A stretch of 64,000 nucleotides of DNA from Colletes latitarsis (GCF_051014445.1 NC_135136.1:12976001-13040000); one strand, 5' to 3'. Counted from the first letter of the stretch, positions 26,301 through 41,400 are shown. Program-made: numbers and translations. Notes: generated by a model from the sequence alone, not told the origin.

Positions 26301-29300
26301 CGAATAGTATTTTAGAGGATAACGCAGGTTACGTCTGGGTTAGTTCTGGTATTTGCAATCATCTGGCTCATACTTTCGCGTTTTTCGCATACTTGTTGAC
26401 CAGATCTTTGGTTTTTTCTAGTTTGGATCCCGTAGTAATGAAGTTCCACACCGAAACAGTCAATTAAACCTGGTTGCGATTATTATTTTAGAGGATAACG
26501 CCGGTTATGTCTCGCGTGGGTCTGGGATTTGCCGTCACCTGGCTCGTGTTCGCATTTTTCGCATACATGTTGGCCAGATCCTGGGCTTTTTTTCGTTTGG
26601 ATCACGTAGAAATGTGGTACCACACTGAAACAGTCAATAAAAGCTGGTTCCGAATTGTATTTTAGAGGATAACGCAGGTTACGTCTGGGTTAGTTCTGGT
26701 ATTTGCCCTCATCTGGCTCGTACTTTCGCAACTTTGGCATACTTGTTGGCCAGATCCTGGCCTTTTTCTGGTTTGGATCACGTAGTAATGCGGTAACACA
26801 CTGAAACAGTCAATTAAACCTGGTTTCAGTTAGTATTTTATAGGATAACGCCGGTTATGTCTGGGTTAGGTCTGGTATTTGCCCTCATCTGGCTCGTTCT
26901 TTCGCATTTTTCGCAAACTTGTTGGCCAGATCCTGGCCTTTTTCTGGATTGGATCACGTGGTAATGCGGTACCACACCGAAACAGTCAAGTAAACCTGGT
27001 TGCGATTAATATTTAGAGGATAACGCCGGTTATGTCTCGGTTAGGTCTGGGATTTGCCCTCATCTGGCTCATACTTTCGCATTTCTCGCATACTTGTTGG
27101 CCAGATCCTGGGCTTTTTCTGGTTTGGATCACGTAGTAATGTGGTACCACACTGAAACAGTCAATAAAAGCTGGTTCCGATTAGTACTTTAGAGGATAAC
27201 GCTGGTTATGTCTGGGTTAGTTCTGGTATTTGCAATTATCTGGCTCATACTATCGCGTTTTTCGCATACTTCTTGGCCAGATCCAGGGTTTTTTCAGGTT
27301 TGGATCACGTAGTAATGCGGTACCACACCGGAACCGTCAAGTAAACCTGGTTGCGATTAATATTTTAGAGGATAACGCCGGTTATGTCTGGGCTAGGTCT
27401 GGAATTTGCCCACATCTGGCTCGTACTTTCGCATTTTTCGCATACTTGTTGGCCAGATACTGGGCTTTTTCTGTTTTGGATCACGTAGTAATGTGGTACC
27501 ACACTGAAACAGTCAATAAAAGCTGGTTCCGAATAGTATTTTAGAGGATAACGCAGGTAACGTCTGGGTTAGTTCTGGTATTTGCAATCATCTGCCTCGT
27601 ACTTTCGCATTTTTCGCATACTTGTTGGCAAGATCCTGGGTTTTTTTTGGTTTGGATCACGTAGTAATGTGGTACCACACTGAAACGGTCAATTAAACCT
27701 GGTTCCGATTAATATTTTAGAGGATAATGCCGGCTATGTCTGGGTTAGGTCTGGTATTTGCCCTCATCTGGCTCGTACTTTCGCATTTTTCGCATACTTA
27801 TTGGCCAAATGCTGGCCTTTTTCTGGTTTGGATCACGTAGTAATGCGGTACCACACTGAAACAGTCAATTAAACCTGGTTTCAGTTAGTATTTTAGAGGA
27901 TAACGCCGGTTATGTCTGGGTTAGGTCTGGTATTTGCCCTCATCTGGCTCGTTCTTTCGCATTTTTCGCAAACTTGTTGGCCAGATCCTGGCCTTTTTCT
28001 GGATTGGATCAGGTGGTAATGCGGTACCACACCGAAACAGTCAAGTAAACCTGGTTGCGATTAATATTTAGAGGATAACGCCGGTTATGTCTCGGTTAGG
28101 TCTGGGATTTGCCCTCATCTGGCTCGTACATTCGCATTTTTCGCCTACTTGTTGGCAAGATCCTTGGCTTTCTCTGGTTGGGATCACGTAGTAATGCGGT
28201 ACCACACCGAAGCAGTCAATTAAACCTGGTTGCAATTATTATTTTAGAGGATAACGCTGGTTATGTCTGGGTTAGTTCTGTTATTTGCAATTATCTGGCT
28301 CGTACTTTCGCATTTTTCTCATACTTGTTGGCAAGATCCTGGGCTTTTTTTGGTTTGGATCACGTAGTAATGCGGTACCACACTGAAACAGTCAATAAAA
28401 GCTGGTTCCGAATAGTATTTTAGAGGATAACGCAGGTTACGTCTGGGTTAGTTCTGGTATTTGCAACCATCTGGCTCATACTTTCGCGTTTTTCGCATAC
28501 TTGTTGACCAGATCTTTGGTTTTTTCTAGTTTGGATCCCGTAGTAATGAAGTTCCACACCGAAACAGTCAATTAAACCTGGTTGCGATTATTATTTTAGA
28601 GGATAACGCCGGTTATGTCTCGCGTGGGTATGGGATTTGCCGTCACCTGGCTCGTATTCGCATTTTTCGCATACATGTTGGCCAGATCCTGGGCTTTTTT
28701 TCGTTTGGATCACGTAGTAATGAGGTACCACACTGAAACAGTTAATAAAAGCTGGTTCCGAATAGTATTTTAGAGGATAACGCAGGTTACGTCTGGGTTA
28801 GTTCTGGTATTTGCCCTCATCTGGCTCGTACTTTCGCAACTTTGGCATACTTGTTGGCCAGATCCTGGCCTTTTTCTGGTTTGGATCACGTAGTAATGCG
28901 GTAACACACTGAAACAGTCAATTAAACCTGGTTTCAGTTAGTATTTTATAGGATAACGCCGGTTATGTCTGGGTTAGGTCTGGTATTTGCCCTCATCTGG
29001 CTCGTACTTTCGCATTTTTCGCAAACTTGTTGGCCAGATCCTGGCCTTTTTCTGGATTGGATCACGTGGTAATGCGGTACCACACCGAAACGGTCAAGTA
29101 AACCTGGTTGCGATTAATATTTAGAGGATAACGCCGGTTATGTCTCGGTTAGGTCTGGGATTTGCCCTCATCTGGCTCATACTTTCGCATTTCTCGCATA
29201 CTTGTTGGCCAGATCCTGGGCTTTTTCTGGTTTGGATCACTTAGTAATGTGGCACCACACTGAAACAGTCAATAAAAGCTGGTTCCGATTAGTACTTTAG

Positions 29301-29337
29301 AGGATAACGCTGGTTATGTCTGGGTTATTTCTGGTAT
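23366..29337 (+). repeat. 12-mer/10-mer/12-mer HOR run (2,108, 1,756, 2,108 bp)
   Basis: The marker TTGCAATTATCTGG followed by ACTATCGCG occurs at 23,366, 25,474, 27,230 and 29,338. The steps are 2,108, 1,756 and 2,108 bp. A second marker, CATTCGCATTTTTCGCC, occurs at 24,245, 26,001 and 28,109 (steps 1,756 and 2,108). The middle copy lacks exactly 352 bp (two monomers). At about 25,680-25,700 the text runs from the GGGCTAGG monomer straight into the CCAAATGCTGG monomer, joined inside a conserved CGCATACTTGTTGGCCA. The copies are otherwise nearly identical. Confidence 0.9.
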
Positions 29338-32300
29338 TTGCAATTATCTGGCTCATACTATCGCGTTTTTCGCATACTTCTTGGCCTGATCCAGGGTTTT
29401 TTCAGGTTTGGATCACGTAGTAATATGGTACCACACAGAAACAGTCAATAGAAGCTGGTTCCGAATAGTATTTTAGAGGATAACGCCGGTTATGTCTGGG
29501 CTAGGTCTGGAATTTGCCCACATCTGGCTCGTACTTTCGCATTTTTCGCATACTTGTTGGCAAGATCCTGGGTTTTTTTTGGTTTGGATCACGTAGTAAT
29601 GTGGTACCACACTGAAACGGTCAATTAAACCTGGTTCCGATTAATATTTTAGAGGATAATGCCGGTTATGTCTGGGTTAGGTCTGGTATTTGCCCTCATC
29701 TGGCTCGTACTTTCGCATTTTTCGCATACTTGTTGGCCAAATGCTGGCCTTTTTCTGGTTTGGATCACGTAGTAATGCGGTACCACACTGAAACAGTCAA
29801 TTAAACCTGGTTTCAGTTAGTATTTTTGAGGATAACGCCAGTTATGTCTGGGTTAGGTCTGGTATTTGCCCTCATCTGGCTCGTACTTTCGCATTTTTCG
29901 CAAACTTGGTGGCCAGATCCTGGCCTTTTTCTGGATTGGATCACGTGGTAATGCGGTACCACACCGAAACAGTCAAGTAAACCTGGTTGCGATTAATATT
30001 TAGAGGATAACGCCGGTTATGTCTCGGTTAGGTCTGGGATTTGCCCTCATCTGTCTCATACTTTCGCATTTCTCGCATACTTGTTGGCCAGATCCTGGGC
30101 TTTTTCTGGTTTGGATCACGTAGTAATGTGGTACCACACTGAAACAGTCAATAAAAGCTGGTTCCGATTAGTATTTTAGAGGATAACGCTGGTTATGTCT
30201 GGGTTAGTTCTGGTATTTGCAATTATCTGGCTCATACTATCGCGTTTTTCGCATGCTTCTTGGCCAGATCCAGGGTTTTTTCACGTTTGGATCCCGTAGT
30301 AATGTGGTTCCACACCGAAACAGTCAATTAAACCTGGTTGGGATGAATATTTTAGGGGATAACGCCGGTTATGTCTGGGTTAGGTCTGGTATTTGCCCTC
30401 ATCTGTCTCATACTTTCGCATTTTTCGCATACTTGTTGGCCAGATCCTGGCCTTTTTCTGGTTTGGATCACGTTGTAATGTGGTACCACTCTGAAACGGT
30501 GAATAAGAGCTGGTGGCGATTAATATTTTAGAGGATAACGCTGGTTATGTTTGGGTTAGTTCTGGTATTTGCAATCATCTGGCTCGTACTTTCGCATTTT
30601 TCGCATACTTGTTGGCAAGATTATGGGCTTTTTTTAGTTTGGATCACGTAGTAATGTGGTACCACACTGAAACAGTCAATTAAACCTGGTTCCGATTAAT
30701 ATTTTAGAGGGGAACACCGGTTATGTCTGGGTTAGGTCTGGTATTTGCCCTCATCTGGCCCGAACTTTCGCATTTTTCACATACTTGTTGGCCAGATCCT
30801 GGCCTTTTTCTGGTTTGGATCACGTAGTAATGCGGTACCACACCGGAACAGTCAAGTAAACCTGGTTGCGATTAATATTTTAGAGGATAACGCCGGTTAT
30901 GTCTCGGTTCGGTCTGGGATTTGCCCTCATCTGGCTCGTAATTTCGCATTTTTCGCATACTTGTTGGCCAGATCCTGGCCTTTTTCTGGCTTAGACCACG
31001 TAGTAATGAGGTACCACACTGAAACAGTCAATTAAACCTGGTTGCGATTAATATTTTAGAAGATAACGCTGGTTATATCTGGGTTAGTTCTGGTATTTGC
31101 AATCATCTGGCTCATACTTTCGCATTTATCGCATACTCGTTGGCCAGATCCAGGCCTTTTTCTGGCTTGGACCACGTAGTAATGAGGTACCACACTGTAA
31201 CAGTCAATTAAACCTGGTTGAGATTGATATTTTAGAGGATAACGCCGGTTTTGTCTGGGTTAGTTCTGTTATTTGTAATCATCTGGCTCATTCTTTCGCA
31301 ATTTTCGCGTACTAGTTGGCCAGATCTTGGGTTTTTTGTGGTTTGGATCCCGTCGTAATGTCGTTCCACACCGAAGCAGTCAATTAAACCCGGTTGCGAT
31401 GAATATTTTGGAGGATAACGCTGGTTATGCTTGGGCTAGTTCTGGTATTTGCAATCATCTGGCTCGTACTTTCGCATTTTTCGCATACTTGTTGGCAATA
31501 TCATGGGCTTTTTTTGGTTTGGATCACGTAGTAATGTGGTACCACACTGAAACAGTCAATAAAAGCTGGTTCCGAATAGTATTTTAGAGGATAGCGCAGG
31601 TTACGTCTGGGTTAGTTCTGGTATTTGCAATCACCTGGCTCATACATTCGCGTTTTTCGCATACTTCTTTGCCAGATCCTGGGTTTTTTCTGGTTTGGAT
31701 CCCGTAGTAATGAAGTTCTACACCGAAACAGTCAATTAAACCTGGTTGCGATTAATATTTTAGAGGATAACGCCGGTTATGTCTCGGGTAGGTCTGGGAT
31801 TTGCCGTCATCTGGCTCGTATTTTCGCATTTCTCGCATACTTGTTGGCCTGATCCTGGCCTTTTCCTGGCTAGGACCACGTAGTAACCTGGTATCACACT
31901 GAAACAGTCAATTAAACCTGGTTGCGATTAATATCTTAGAGGATAACGCCGGTTATGTCTCGGGTAGGTCTGGGATTTGCCGTCATCTAGCTCGTATTTT
32001 CGCATTTTTCGCATACTTGTTGGCCAGATCCTGGCCTTTTTCTGGCTTCGACCACGTAGTAATGTGGTATCACACTGAAACAGTCAATAGAATCTAGTTC
32101 CGAATAGTACTTTGGAGGATAACGCAGGTTACGTCTGGGTTAGTTCTGGTATTTGCAATCATCTGGCTCATACTTTCGCGTTTTTCACATACTTGTTGGC
32201 CAGATCCTGGGTTTTTTTCTGGTTTGGATCCCGTAGTAATGAAGTTCCACACTGAAACAGTCAATTAAACCTGGTTCCGATTAATACTTTAGAGGATAAC

Positions 32301-35284
32301 GCTGGTTATGTCTGGGTTAGTTCTGTTATTTGCAATCATCTGGCTCATACTTTCGCAATTTTCGCGTACTTGTTGGCCAGATCTTGGGTTTTTAGTGGTT
32401 TGGATCCCGTCGTAATGTCGTTCCACACCGAAGCAGTCAATTAAACCTGGTTGCGATGAATATTTTGGAGGATAACGCTGGTTATGTTTGGGTTAGTTCT
32501 GGTATTTGCAATCATCTGGCTCGTACTTTCGCATTTTTCGCATACTTGATGGCAAGAACCTGGGCTTTTTTTGGTGTGGATCACGTAGTAATGTGGTACC
32601 ACACTGAAACAGTCAATAAAAGCTGGTTCCGAATAGTATTTTAGAGGATAACGCAGGTTACGTCTGGGTTAGTTCTGGTATTTGCCCTCATCTGGCTCGT
32701 ACCTTCGCATTTTTCGCTTACTTGTTGGCCAGATCCTGGCCTTTTTCTGGCTTGGACCACGAAGTAATGTGGTACCACACTGAAACAGTCAATTAAACCT
32801 GGTCCCGATTAATATTTTAGAGGATAACGCCGGTTATGTCTGGGTTAGGTCTGGTATTTGCCCTCATCTAGCTCGTACTTTCGCATTTTCGCATACTTGT
32901 AGGCAGGATCCTGGCCTTTTTCTGGTTTGGATCACGTAGTAATGCGGTACCACACCGAAACAGTCAATTAAACCTAGTTCCGATTAATATTTTAGAGGAT
33001 AACGCCGGTTATGTCTGGGTTAGGTCTGGGATTTGCACTCATCTGGCTCGTACCTTCGCATTATCCGCCTACTTGTTGGCAAGATCCTGGCCTTTTTCTG
33101 GTTTGGTTCACGTAGCAATGCGGTACCACTCCGAAACAGTCAATTAAACCTGGTAGCGATTAATATTTTAGAGGATAACGCCGGTTATGTCTCGGTTAGG
33201 TCAGGGATTTGCACTCATCTGGCTCGTACTTTCGCATTTATCGCATACTTGTTGGCCAGATCCTGGCCTTTTTCCGGCTTGGATCACGTAGTAATTTCGT
33301 ACCACACTGAAACAGTCAATTAAACCTGGTTCCGATTAATTTATTAGAGGATTACGCCGGTTATGTCTGGGTTAGGTCTGGGATTTGCCCTCATCTGGCT
33401 CGTACCTTCGCATTTTTCGCCTACTTGTTGGCAAGATCCTGGGCTTTTTCTGGTTGGGATCACGTAGTAATGCGGTACCACACCGAAGCAGTCAATTAAA
33501 CCTAGTTCCGATTATTATTTTAGAGGATAACGCTGGTTATGTCTGGGATAGTTCTGGTATTTGCAATCATCTGGCTCGTACTTTCGCATTTTTCGCATAC
33601 TTGTTGGCAAGATCCTGGCCTTTTTCTGGCTTGGACCACGTAGTAATGAGGTACCACACTGACAGAGTCAATTAAACCTGGTTCCGATTAATATTTTAGA
33701 AGATAACGCTGGTTCTATCTGGGTTATTTCTGGTATTTGCAATCATCTGGCTCGTACTTTCGCATTTTTCGCATACTTGTTGGCAAGATCCTGGGCTTTT
33801 TTTGGTTTGGATCACGTAGTAATGTGGTACCATACTGAAACAGGCAATTAAACCTGGTCCCGATTAATATTTTAGAGGATAACGCCGGTTATGTCTGGGT
33901 TAGGTCTGGTATTTGCCCTCATCTGGCTCGTACCTTCGCATTTTTCGCATACTTGTAGGCAAGATCCTGGCCTTTTTCTGGTTTGGATCACGTAGTAATG
34001 CGGTACCACACCGAAACAGTCAATTAAACCTGGTAGCGATTAATATTTTAGAGGATAACGCCGGTTATGTCTCGGTTAGGTCAGGGATTTGCCCTCATCT
34101 GGCTCGTACTTTCGCATTTATCGCATACTTGTTGGACTGATCCTGGCCTTTTTCTTGCTTGGATCACGTAGTAATTTGGTACCACACTGAAACAGTCAAT
34201 TAAACCTGGTTCCGAGTAATTTTTTAGAGGATAACGCCGGTTATGTCCGGGTTAGGTCTGGGATTTGCCGTCTTCTTGCTCGTGCCTTCGTATTTTTCGG
34301 TTACTTGTTGGCCAGATCCTGGGTTTTTTCTGGTTTGGATCCCGTCGTAATGTGGTTCCACACCGAAGCAGTCAATTAAACCTGGTTGCGATTAATATTT
34401 TAGAGGATAACGCCGGTTATGGCTCGGTTAGGTCAGGGATTTGCCCTCTTCTGGCTCGTACCTTCGCATTTTTCGCTTACTTGTTGGCAAGATCCTGGGC
34501 TTTTTTTGGTTTGGATCACGTAGTAATGTGGTACCACACTGAAACAGTCAATAAAAGCTGGTTCCGAATAGTATTTTAGAGGATAGCGCAGGTTACGTCT
34601 GGGTTAGTTCTGGTATTTGCAATCATCTGGCTCATACTTTCGCGTTTTTCGCATACTTGTTTGCCAGATCCTGGGTTTTTTCTGGTTTGGATCCCGTAGT
34701 AATGAAGTTCCACACCGAAACATTCAATTAAACCTGGTTGCGATTAATATTTTAGCGGATAACGCCGGTTATGTCTCGGGTAGGTCTGGGATTTGCCGTC
34801 ATCTGACTCGTATTTTCGCATTTCTCGCATACTTGTTGGCCAGATCCTGGCCTTTTCCTGGCTTGGACCACGTAGTAATGTGGTATCACACTGAAACAGT
34901 CAATTAAACCTGGTTGCGATTAATATTTTAGAGGTTAACGCCGGTTATGTCTCGGGTAGGTCTGGGATTTGCCGTCATCTAGCTCGTATTTTCGCGTTTT
35001 TCGCATACTTGTTGGCCAGATCCTGGGTTTTTTTCTGGTTTGGATCACGTAGTAATGAAGTTCCACACTGAAACAGTCAATTAAACCTGGTTCCGATTAA
35101 TATTTTAGAGGATAACGCTGGTTATGTCTGGTTTAGTTCTGTTATTTGCAATCATCTGGCTCATATTTTCGCAATTTTCGCCTACTTGTTGGCCAGATCT
35201 TGGGTTTTTTGTGGTTTGGATCCCGTCGTAATGTCGTTCCACACCGAAGCAGTCAATTAAACCTGGTTGCGATGAATGTTTTGG
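28381..35284 (+). repeat. Large duplication D3, copy 1 (~6.9 kb)
   Basis: This stretch matches 38,403-46,361. The offset steps from 10,022 to 10,198 to 10,901 to 11,077 as whole monomers are gained or lost. The left edge lies near 28,381 inside the third HOR unit and the right edge at about 35,284 (TTGGAGGAT against TTGCAGGAT). It contains the GGTTGGGATG monomer (30,33x), the GAAGATAACG block (31,059) and GGTAGCGATTAAT variants (about 33,150 and 34,035). Around 33,720-33,740 it lacks one monomer that the other two copies keep. Confidence 0.88.
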
Positions 35285-38200
35285 AGGATAACGCCGGTTA
35301 TGTCTCGCGTGGGTCTGGGATTTGCCGTCATCTGACTCGTATTTTCGCATTTTTCGCATACTTGTTGGCAAGATCGTGGGTTTTTTCTGGTTTGGATCCC
35401 GTAGTAATGAAGTTCCACACCGAAACAGTCAATTAAACCATGTTGCGATTAATATTTAGAGGATAACGCCGGTTATGTCTCGCGTGGGTCTGGGATTTGC
35501 CGTCACCTGGCTCGTATTCGCATTTTTCGCATACATGTTGGCCAGACCCTGGCCTTTTTCTGGCTTGGACCACGTAGTAATGTGGTACCACACTGAAACA
35601 GTCAATTAAACCTGGTTCCGAATAGTATTTTAGAGGATAACGCAGGTTACGTCTGGGTTAGTTCTGGTATTTGCAACCATCTGGCTCATACTTTCGCGTT
35701 TTTCGCATACTTGTTGACCAGATCTTTGGTTTTTTCTAGTTTGGATCCCGTAGTAATGAAGTTCCACACCGAAACAGTCAATTAAACCTGGTTGCGATTA
35801 TTATTTTAGAGGATAACGCCGGTTATGTCTCGCGTGGGTATGGGATTTGCCGTCACCTGGCTCGTATTCGCATTTTTCGCCTACTTGTTGGCCAGATCTT
35901 GGGTTTTTTGTGGTTTGGATCCCGTCGTAATGTCGTTCCACACCGAAGCAGTCAATTAAACCTGGTTGCGATGAATGTTTTGGAGGATAACGCTGGTTAT
36001 GTTTGGGTTAGTTCTGGTATTTGCAATCATCTGGCTCGTACTTTCGCATTTTTCGCATACTTGTTGGCAAGATCGTGGGCTTTTTTTGGTTTGGATCACG
36101 TAGTAATGTGGTACCACACTGAAACAGTCAATAAAAGCTGGTTCCGAATAGTATTTTAGAGGATAACGCAGGTTACGTCTGGGTTAGTTCTGGTATTTGC
36201 AATCATCTGGCTCATACTTTCGCATTTTTCGCATACTTGTTGGCCAGACCCTGGCCTTTTTCTGGCTTGGACCACGTAGTAATGTGGTACCACACTGAAA
36301 CAGTCAATTAAACCTGGTTGCGATTAATATTTTAGAGGATCACGCCGGTTATGTCTCGCGTGGGTCTGGGATTTGCCGTCACCTGGCTCGTATTCGCATT
36401 TTTCGCATACATGTTGGCCAGATCCTGGGCTTTTTTTGGTTTGGATCACGTAGTAATGTGGTACCACACTGAAACAGTCAATAAAAGCTGGTTCCGAATA
36501 GTATTTTAGAGGATAACGCAGGTTACGTCTGGGTTAGTTCTGGTATTTGCAATCATCTGGCTCATACTTTCGCATTTTTCGCATACTTGTTGGCCAGACC
36601 CTGGCCTTTTTCTGGCTTGGACCACGTAGTAATGTGGTACCACACCGAAGCAGTCAATTAAACCTGGTTGCGATTAATATTTTAGAGGATAACGCAGGTT
36701 ATGGCTCGGTTAGGTCAGGGATTTGCCCTCATCTGGCTCGTACCTTCGCATTTTTCGCTTACTTGTTTGCAAGATCCTGGGCTTTTTTTGGTTTGGATCA
36801 CGTAGTAATGTGGTACCACACTGAGACAGTCAATAAAAGCTGGTTCCGAATAGTATTTTAGAGGATAGCGCAGGTTACGTCTGGGTTAGTTCTGGTATTT
36901 GCAATCATCTGGCTCATACTTTCGCGTTTTTCGCATACTTGTTTGCCAGATCCTGTGTTTTTTCTGGTTTGGATCCCGTAGTAATGAAGTTCCACACCGA
37001 AACAGTCAACTAAACCTGGTTGCGATTAATATTTTACCGGATAACGCCGGTTATATCTCGGGTAGGCCTAGGATTTGCCGTCATCTGGCTCGTATTTTCG
37101 CATTTCTCGCATACTTGTTGGCCAGATCCTGGCCTTTTCCTGGCTTGGACCACGTAGTAATGTGGTATCACACTGAAACAGTCAATTAAACCTGGTTGCG
37201 ATTAATATTTTAGAGGATAACGCCGGTTATGTCTCGGGTAGGTCTGGGATTTGCCGTCATCTAGCTCGTATTTTCGCGTTTTTCGCCTACTTGTTGGCCA
37301 GATCCTGGGCTTTTTTCTGGTTTGGATCACGTAGTAATGAAGTTCCACACTGAAACAGTCAATTAAACCTGGTTCCGATTAATATTTTAGAGGATACCGC
37401 TGGTTATGTCTGGGTTAGTTCTGTTATTTGCAATCATCTGGCTCATATTTTCGCAATTTTCGCGTACTTGTTGGCCAGATCTTGGGTTTTTTGTGGTTTG
37501 GATCCCGTCGTAATGTCGTTCCACACCGAAGCAGTCAATTAAACCTGGTTGCGATGAATGTTTTGGAGGATAACGCTGGTTATGTTTGGGTTAGTTCTGG
37601 TATTTGCAATCATCTGGCTCGTACTTTCGCATTTTTCGCATACTTGTAGGCAGGATCCTGGCCTTTTTCTGGTTTGGATCCCGTCGTAATGTCGTTCCAC
37701 ACCGAAGCAGTCAATTAAACCTGGTTGCGATGAATATTTTGGAGGATAACGCTGGTAATGTTTGGGTTAGTTCTGGTATTTGCAATCATCTGGCTCGTAC
37801 TTTCGCATTTTTCGCATACTTGTTGGCAAGATCGTGGGCTTTTTTTGGTTTGGATCACGTAGTAATGTGGTACCACACTGAAACAGTCAATAAAAGCTGG
37901 TTCCGAATAGTATTTTAGAGGATAACGCAGGTTACGTCTGGGTTAGTTCTGGTATTTGCAATCATCTGGCTCATACTTTCGCGTTTTTCGCATACTTGTT
38001 GGCCAGATCCTGGGTTTTTTCTGGTTTGGATCCCGTAGTGATGAAGTTCCACACCGAAACAGTCAATTAAACCTGGTTCCGATGAATATTTTGGAGGATA
38101 ACGCTGGTTATGTTTGGGTTAGTTCTGGTATTTGCCCTCATCTGGCTCGTACTTTCGCACCTTTCGCATACTTGTTGGCCAGATCCTGGCCTTTTTCTGG

Positions 38201-38402
38201 TTTGGATCACGTGGTAATGCGGTACCACACCGAAACGGTCAAGTAAACCTGGTTGCGATTAATATTTAGAGGATAACGCCGGTTATGTCTTGGTTAGGTC
38301 TGGGATTTGCCCTCATCTGGCTCATACTTTCGCATTTCTCGCATACTTGTTGGCCAGATCCTGGGCTTTTTCTGGTTTGGATCACTTAGTAATGTGGCAC
38401 CA
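35285..38402 (+). repeat. Family A spacer between D3 copies, partly derived from D3
   Basis: About 18 monomers. Part of it (about 36,672-37,562) matches the tail of D3 copy 1 (about 34,390-35,280) at offset 2,282 (13 monomers). The pieces at 35,460-35,560 and 35,820-35,880 carry the TCTCGCGTGGG and CTCGTATTCGCA markers of the 12-mer HOR. No non-satellite sequence was seen. Confidence 0.8.
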
Positions 38403-41400
38403 CACTGAAACAGTCAATAAAAGCTGGGTCCGAATAGTATTTTAGAGGATAACGCAGGTTACGTCTGGGTTAGTTCTGGTATTTGCAACCATCTGGCTCA
38501 TACTTTCGCGTTTTTCGCATACTTGTTGACCAGATCTTTGGTTTTTTCTAGTTTGGATCCCGTAGTAATGAAGTTCCACACCGAAACAGTCAATTAAACC
38601 TGGTTGCGATTATTATTTTAGAGGATAACGCCGGTTATGTCTCGCGTGGGTCTGGGATTTGCCGTCACCTGGCTCGTATTCGCATTTTTCGCATACATGT
38701 TGGCCAGATCGTGGGCTTTTTTTGGTTTGGATCACGTAGTAATGTGGTACCACACTGAAACAGTCAATAAAAGCTGGTTCCGAATAGTATTTTAGAGGAT
38801 AACGCAGGTTACGTCTGGGTTAGTTCTGGTATTTGCCCTCATCTGGCTCGTACTTTCGCAACTTTGGCATACTTGTTGGCCAGATCCTGGCCTTTTTCTG
38901 GTTTGGATCACGTAGTAATGCGGTACCACACTGAAACAGTCAATTAAACCTGGTTTCAGTTAGTATTTTATAGGATAACGCCGGTTATGTCTGGGTTAGG
39001 TCTGGTATTTGCCCTCATCTGGCTCGTACTTTCGCATTTTTCGCAAACTTGTTGGCCAGATCCTGGCCTTTTTCTGGATTGGATCACGTGGTAATGCGGT
39101 ACCACACCGAAACGGTCAAGTAAACCTGGTTGCGATTAATATTTAGAGGATAACGCCGGTTATGTCTCGGTTAGGTCTGGGATTTGCCCTCATCTGGCTC
39201 ATACTTTCGCATTTCTCGCATACTTGTTGGCCAGATCCTGGGCTTTTTCTGGTTTGGATCACTTAGTAATGTGGCACCACACTGAAACAGTCAATAAAAG
39301 CTGGTTCCGATTAGTACTTTAGAGGATAACGCTGGTTATGTCTGGGTTATTTCTGGTATTTGCAATTATCTGGCTCATACTATCGCGTTTTTCGCATACT
39401 TCTTGGCCAGATCCAGGGTTTTTTCAGGTTTGGATCACGTAGTAATATGGTACCACACAGAAACAGTCAATAGAAGCTGGTTCCGAATAGTATTTTAGAG
39501 GATAACGCTGGTTATGTCTGGGTTAGTTCTGGTATATGCAATTATCTGGCTCATACGATCGCGTTTTTCGCATACTTCTTGGCCTGATCCAGGGTTTTTT
39601 CAGGTTTGGATCACGTAGTAATATGGTACCACACAGAAACAGTCAATAGAAGCTGGTTCCGAATAGTATTTTAGAGGATAACGCCGGTTATGTCTGGGCT
39701 AGGTCTGGAATTTGCCCACATCTGGCTCGTACTTTCGCATTTTTCGCATACTTGTTGGCAAGATCCTGGGTTTTTTTTGGTTTGGATCACGTAGTAATGT
39801 GGTACCACACTGAAACAGTCAATTAAACCTGGTTCCGATTAATATTTTAGAGGATAATGCCGGTTATGTCTGGGTTAGGTCTGGTATTTGCCCTCATCTG
39901 GCTCGTACTTTCGCATTTTTCGCATACTTGTTGGCCAAATGCTGGCCTTTTTCTGGTTTGGATCACGTAGTAATGCGGTACCACACTGAAACAGTCAATT
40001 AAACCTGGTTTCAGTTAGTATTTTAGAGGATAACGCCAGTTATGTCTGGGTTAGGTCTGGTATTTGCCCTCATCTGGCTCGTACTTTCGCATTTTTCGCA
40101 AACTTGGTGGCCAGATCCTGGCCTTTTTCTGGATTGGATCACGTGGTAATGCGGTACCACACCGAAACAGTCAAGTAAACCTGGTTGCGATTAATATTTA
40201 GAGGATAACGCCGGTTATGTCTCGGTTAGGTCTGGGATTTGCCCTCATCTGTCTCATACTTTCGCATTTCTCGCATACTTGTTGGCCAGATCCTGGGCTT
40301 TTTCTGGTTTGGATCACGTAGTAATGTGGTACCACACTGAAACAGTCAATAAAAGCTGGTTCCGATTAGTATTTTAGAGGATAACGCTGGTTATGTCTGG
40401 GTTAGTTCTGGTATTTGCAATTATCTGGCTCATACTATCGCGTTTTTCGCATGCTTCTTGGCCAGATCCAGGGTTTTTTCACGTTTGGATCCCGTAGTAA
40501 TGTGGTTCCACACCGAAACAGTCAATTAAACCTGGTTGGGATGAATATTTTAGGGGATAACGCCGGTTATGTCTGGGTTAGGTCTGGTATTTGCCCTCAT
40601 CTGTCTCATACTTTCGCATTTTTCGCATACTTGTTGGCCAGATCCTGGCCTTTTTCTGGTTTGGATCACGTTGTAATGTGGTACCACTCTGAAACGGTGA
40701 ATAAGAGCTGGTGGCGATTAATATTTTAGAGGATAACGCTGGTTATGTTTGGGTTAGTTCTGGTATTTGCAATCATCTGGCTCGTACTTTCGCATTTTTC
40801 GCATACTTGTTGGCAAGATTATGGGCTTTTTTTAGTTTGGATCACGTAGTAATGTGGTACCACACTGAAACAGTCAATTAAACCTGGTTCCGATTAATAT
40901 TTTAGAGGGGAACACCGGTTATGTCTGGGTTAGGTCTGGTATTTGCCCTCATCTGGCTCGAACTTTCGCATTTTTCACATACTTGTTGGCCAGATCCTGG
41001 CCTTTTTCTGGTTTGGATCACGTAGTAATGCGGTACCACACCGGAACAGTCAAGTAAACCTGGTTGCGATTAATATTTTAGAGGATAACGCCGGTTATGT
41101 CTCGGTTCGGTCTGGGATTTGCCCTCATCTGGCTCGTAATTTCGCATTTTTCGCATACTTGTTGGCCAGATCCTGGCCTTTTTCTGGCTTAGACCACGTA
41201 GTAATGAGGTACCACACTGAAACAGTCAGTTAAACCTGGTTGCGATTAATATTTTAGAAGATAACGCTGGTTATATCTGGGTTAGTTCTGGTATTTGCAA
41301 TCATCTGGCTCATACTTTCGCATTTATCGCATACTTGTTGGCCAGATCCAGGCCTTTTTCTGGCTTGGACCACGTAGTAATGAGGTACCACACTGAAACA

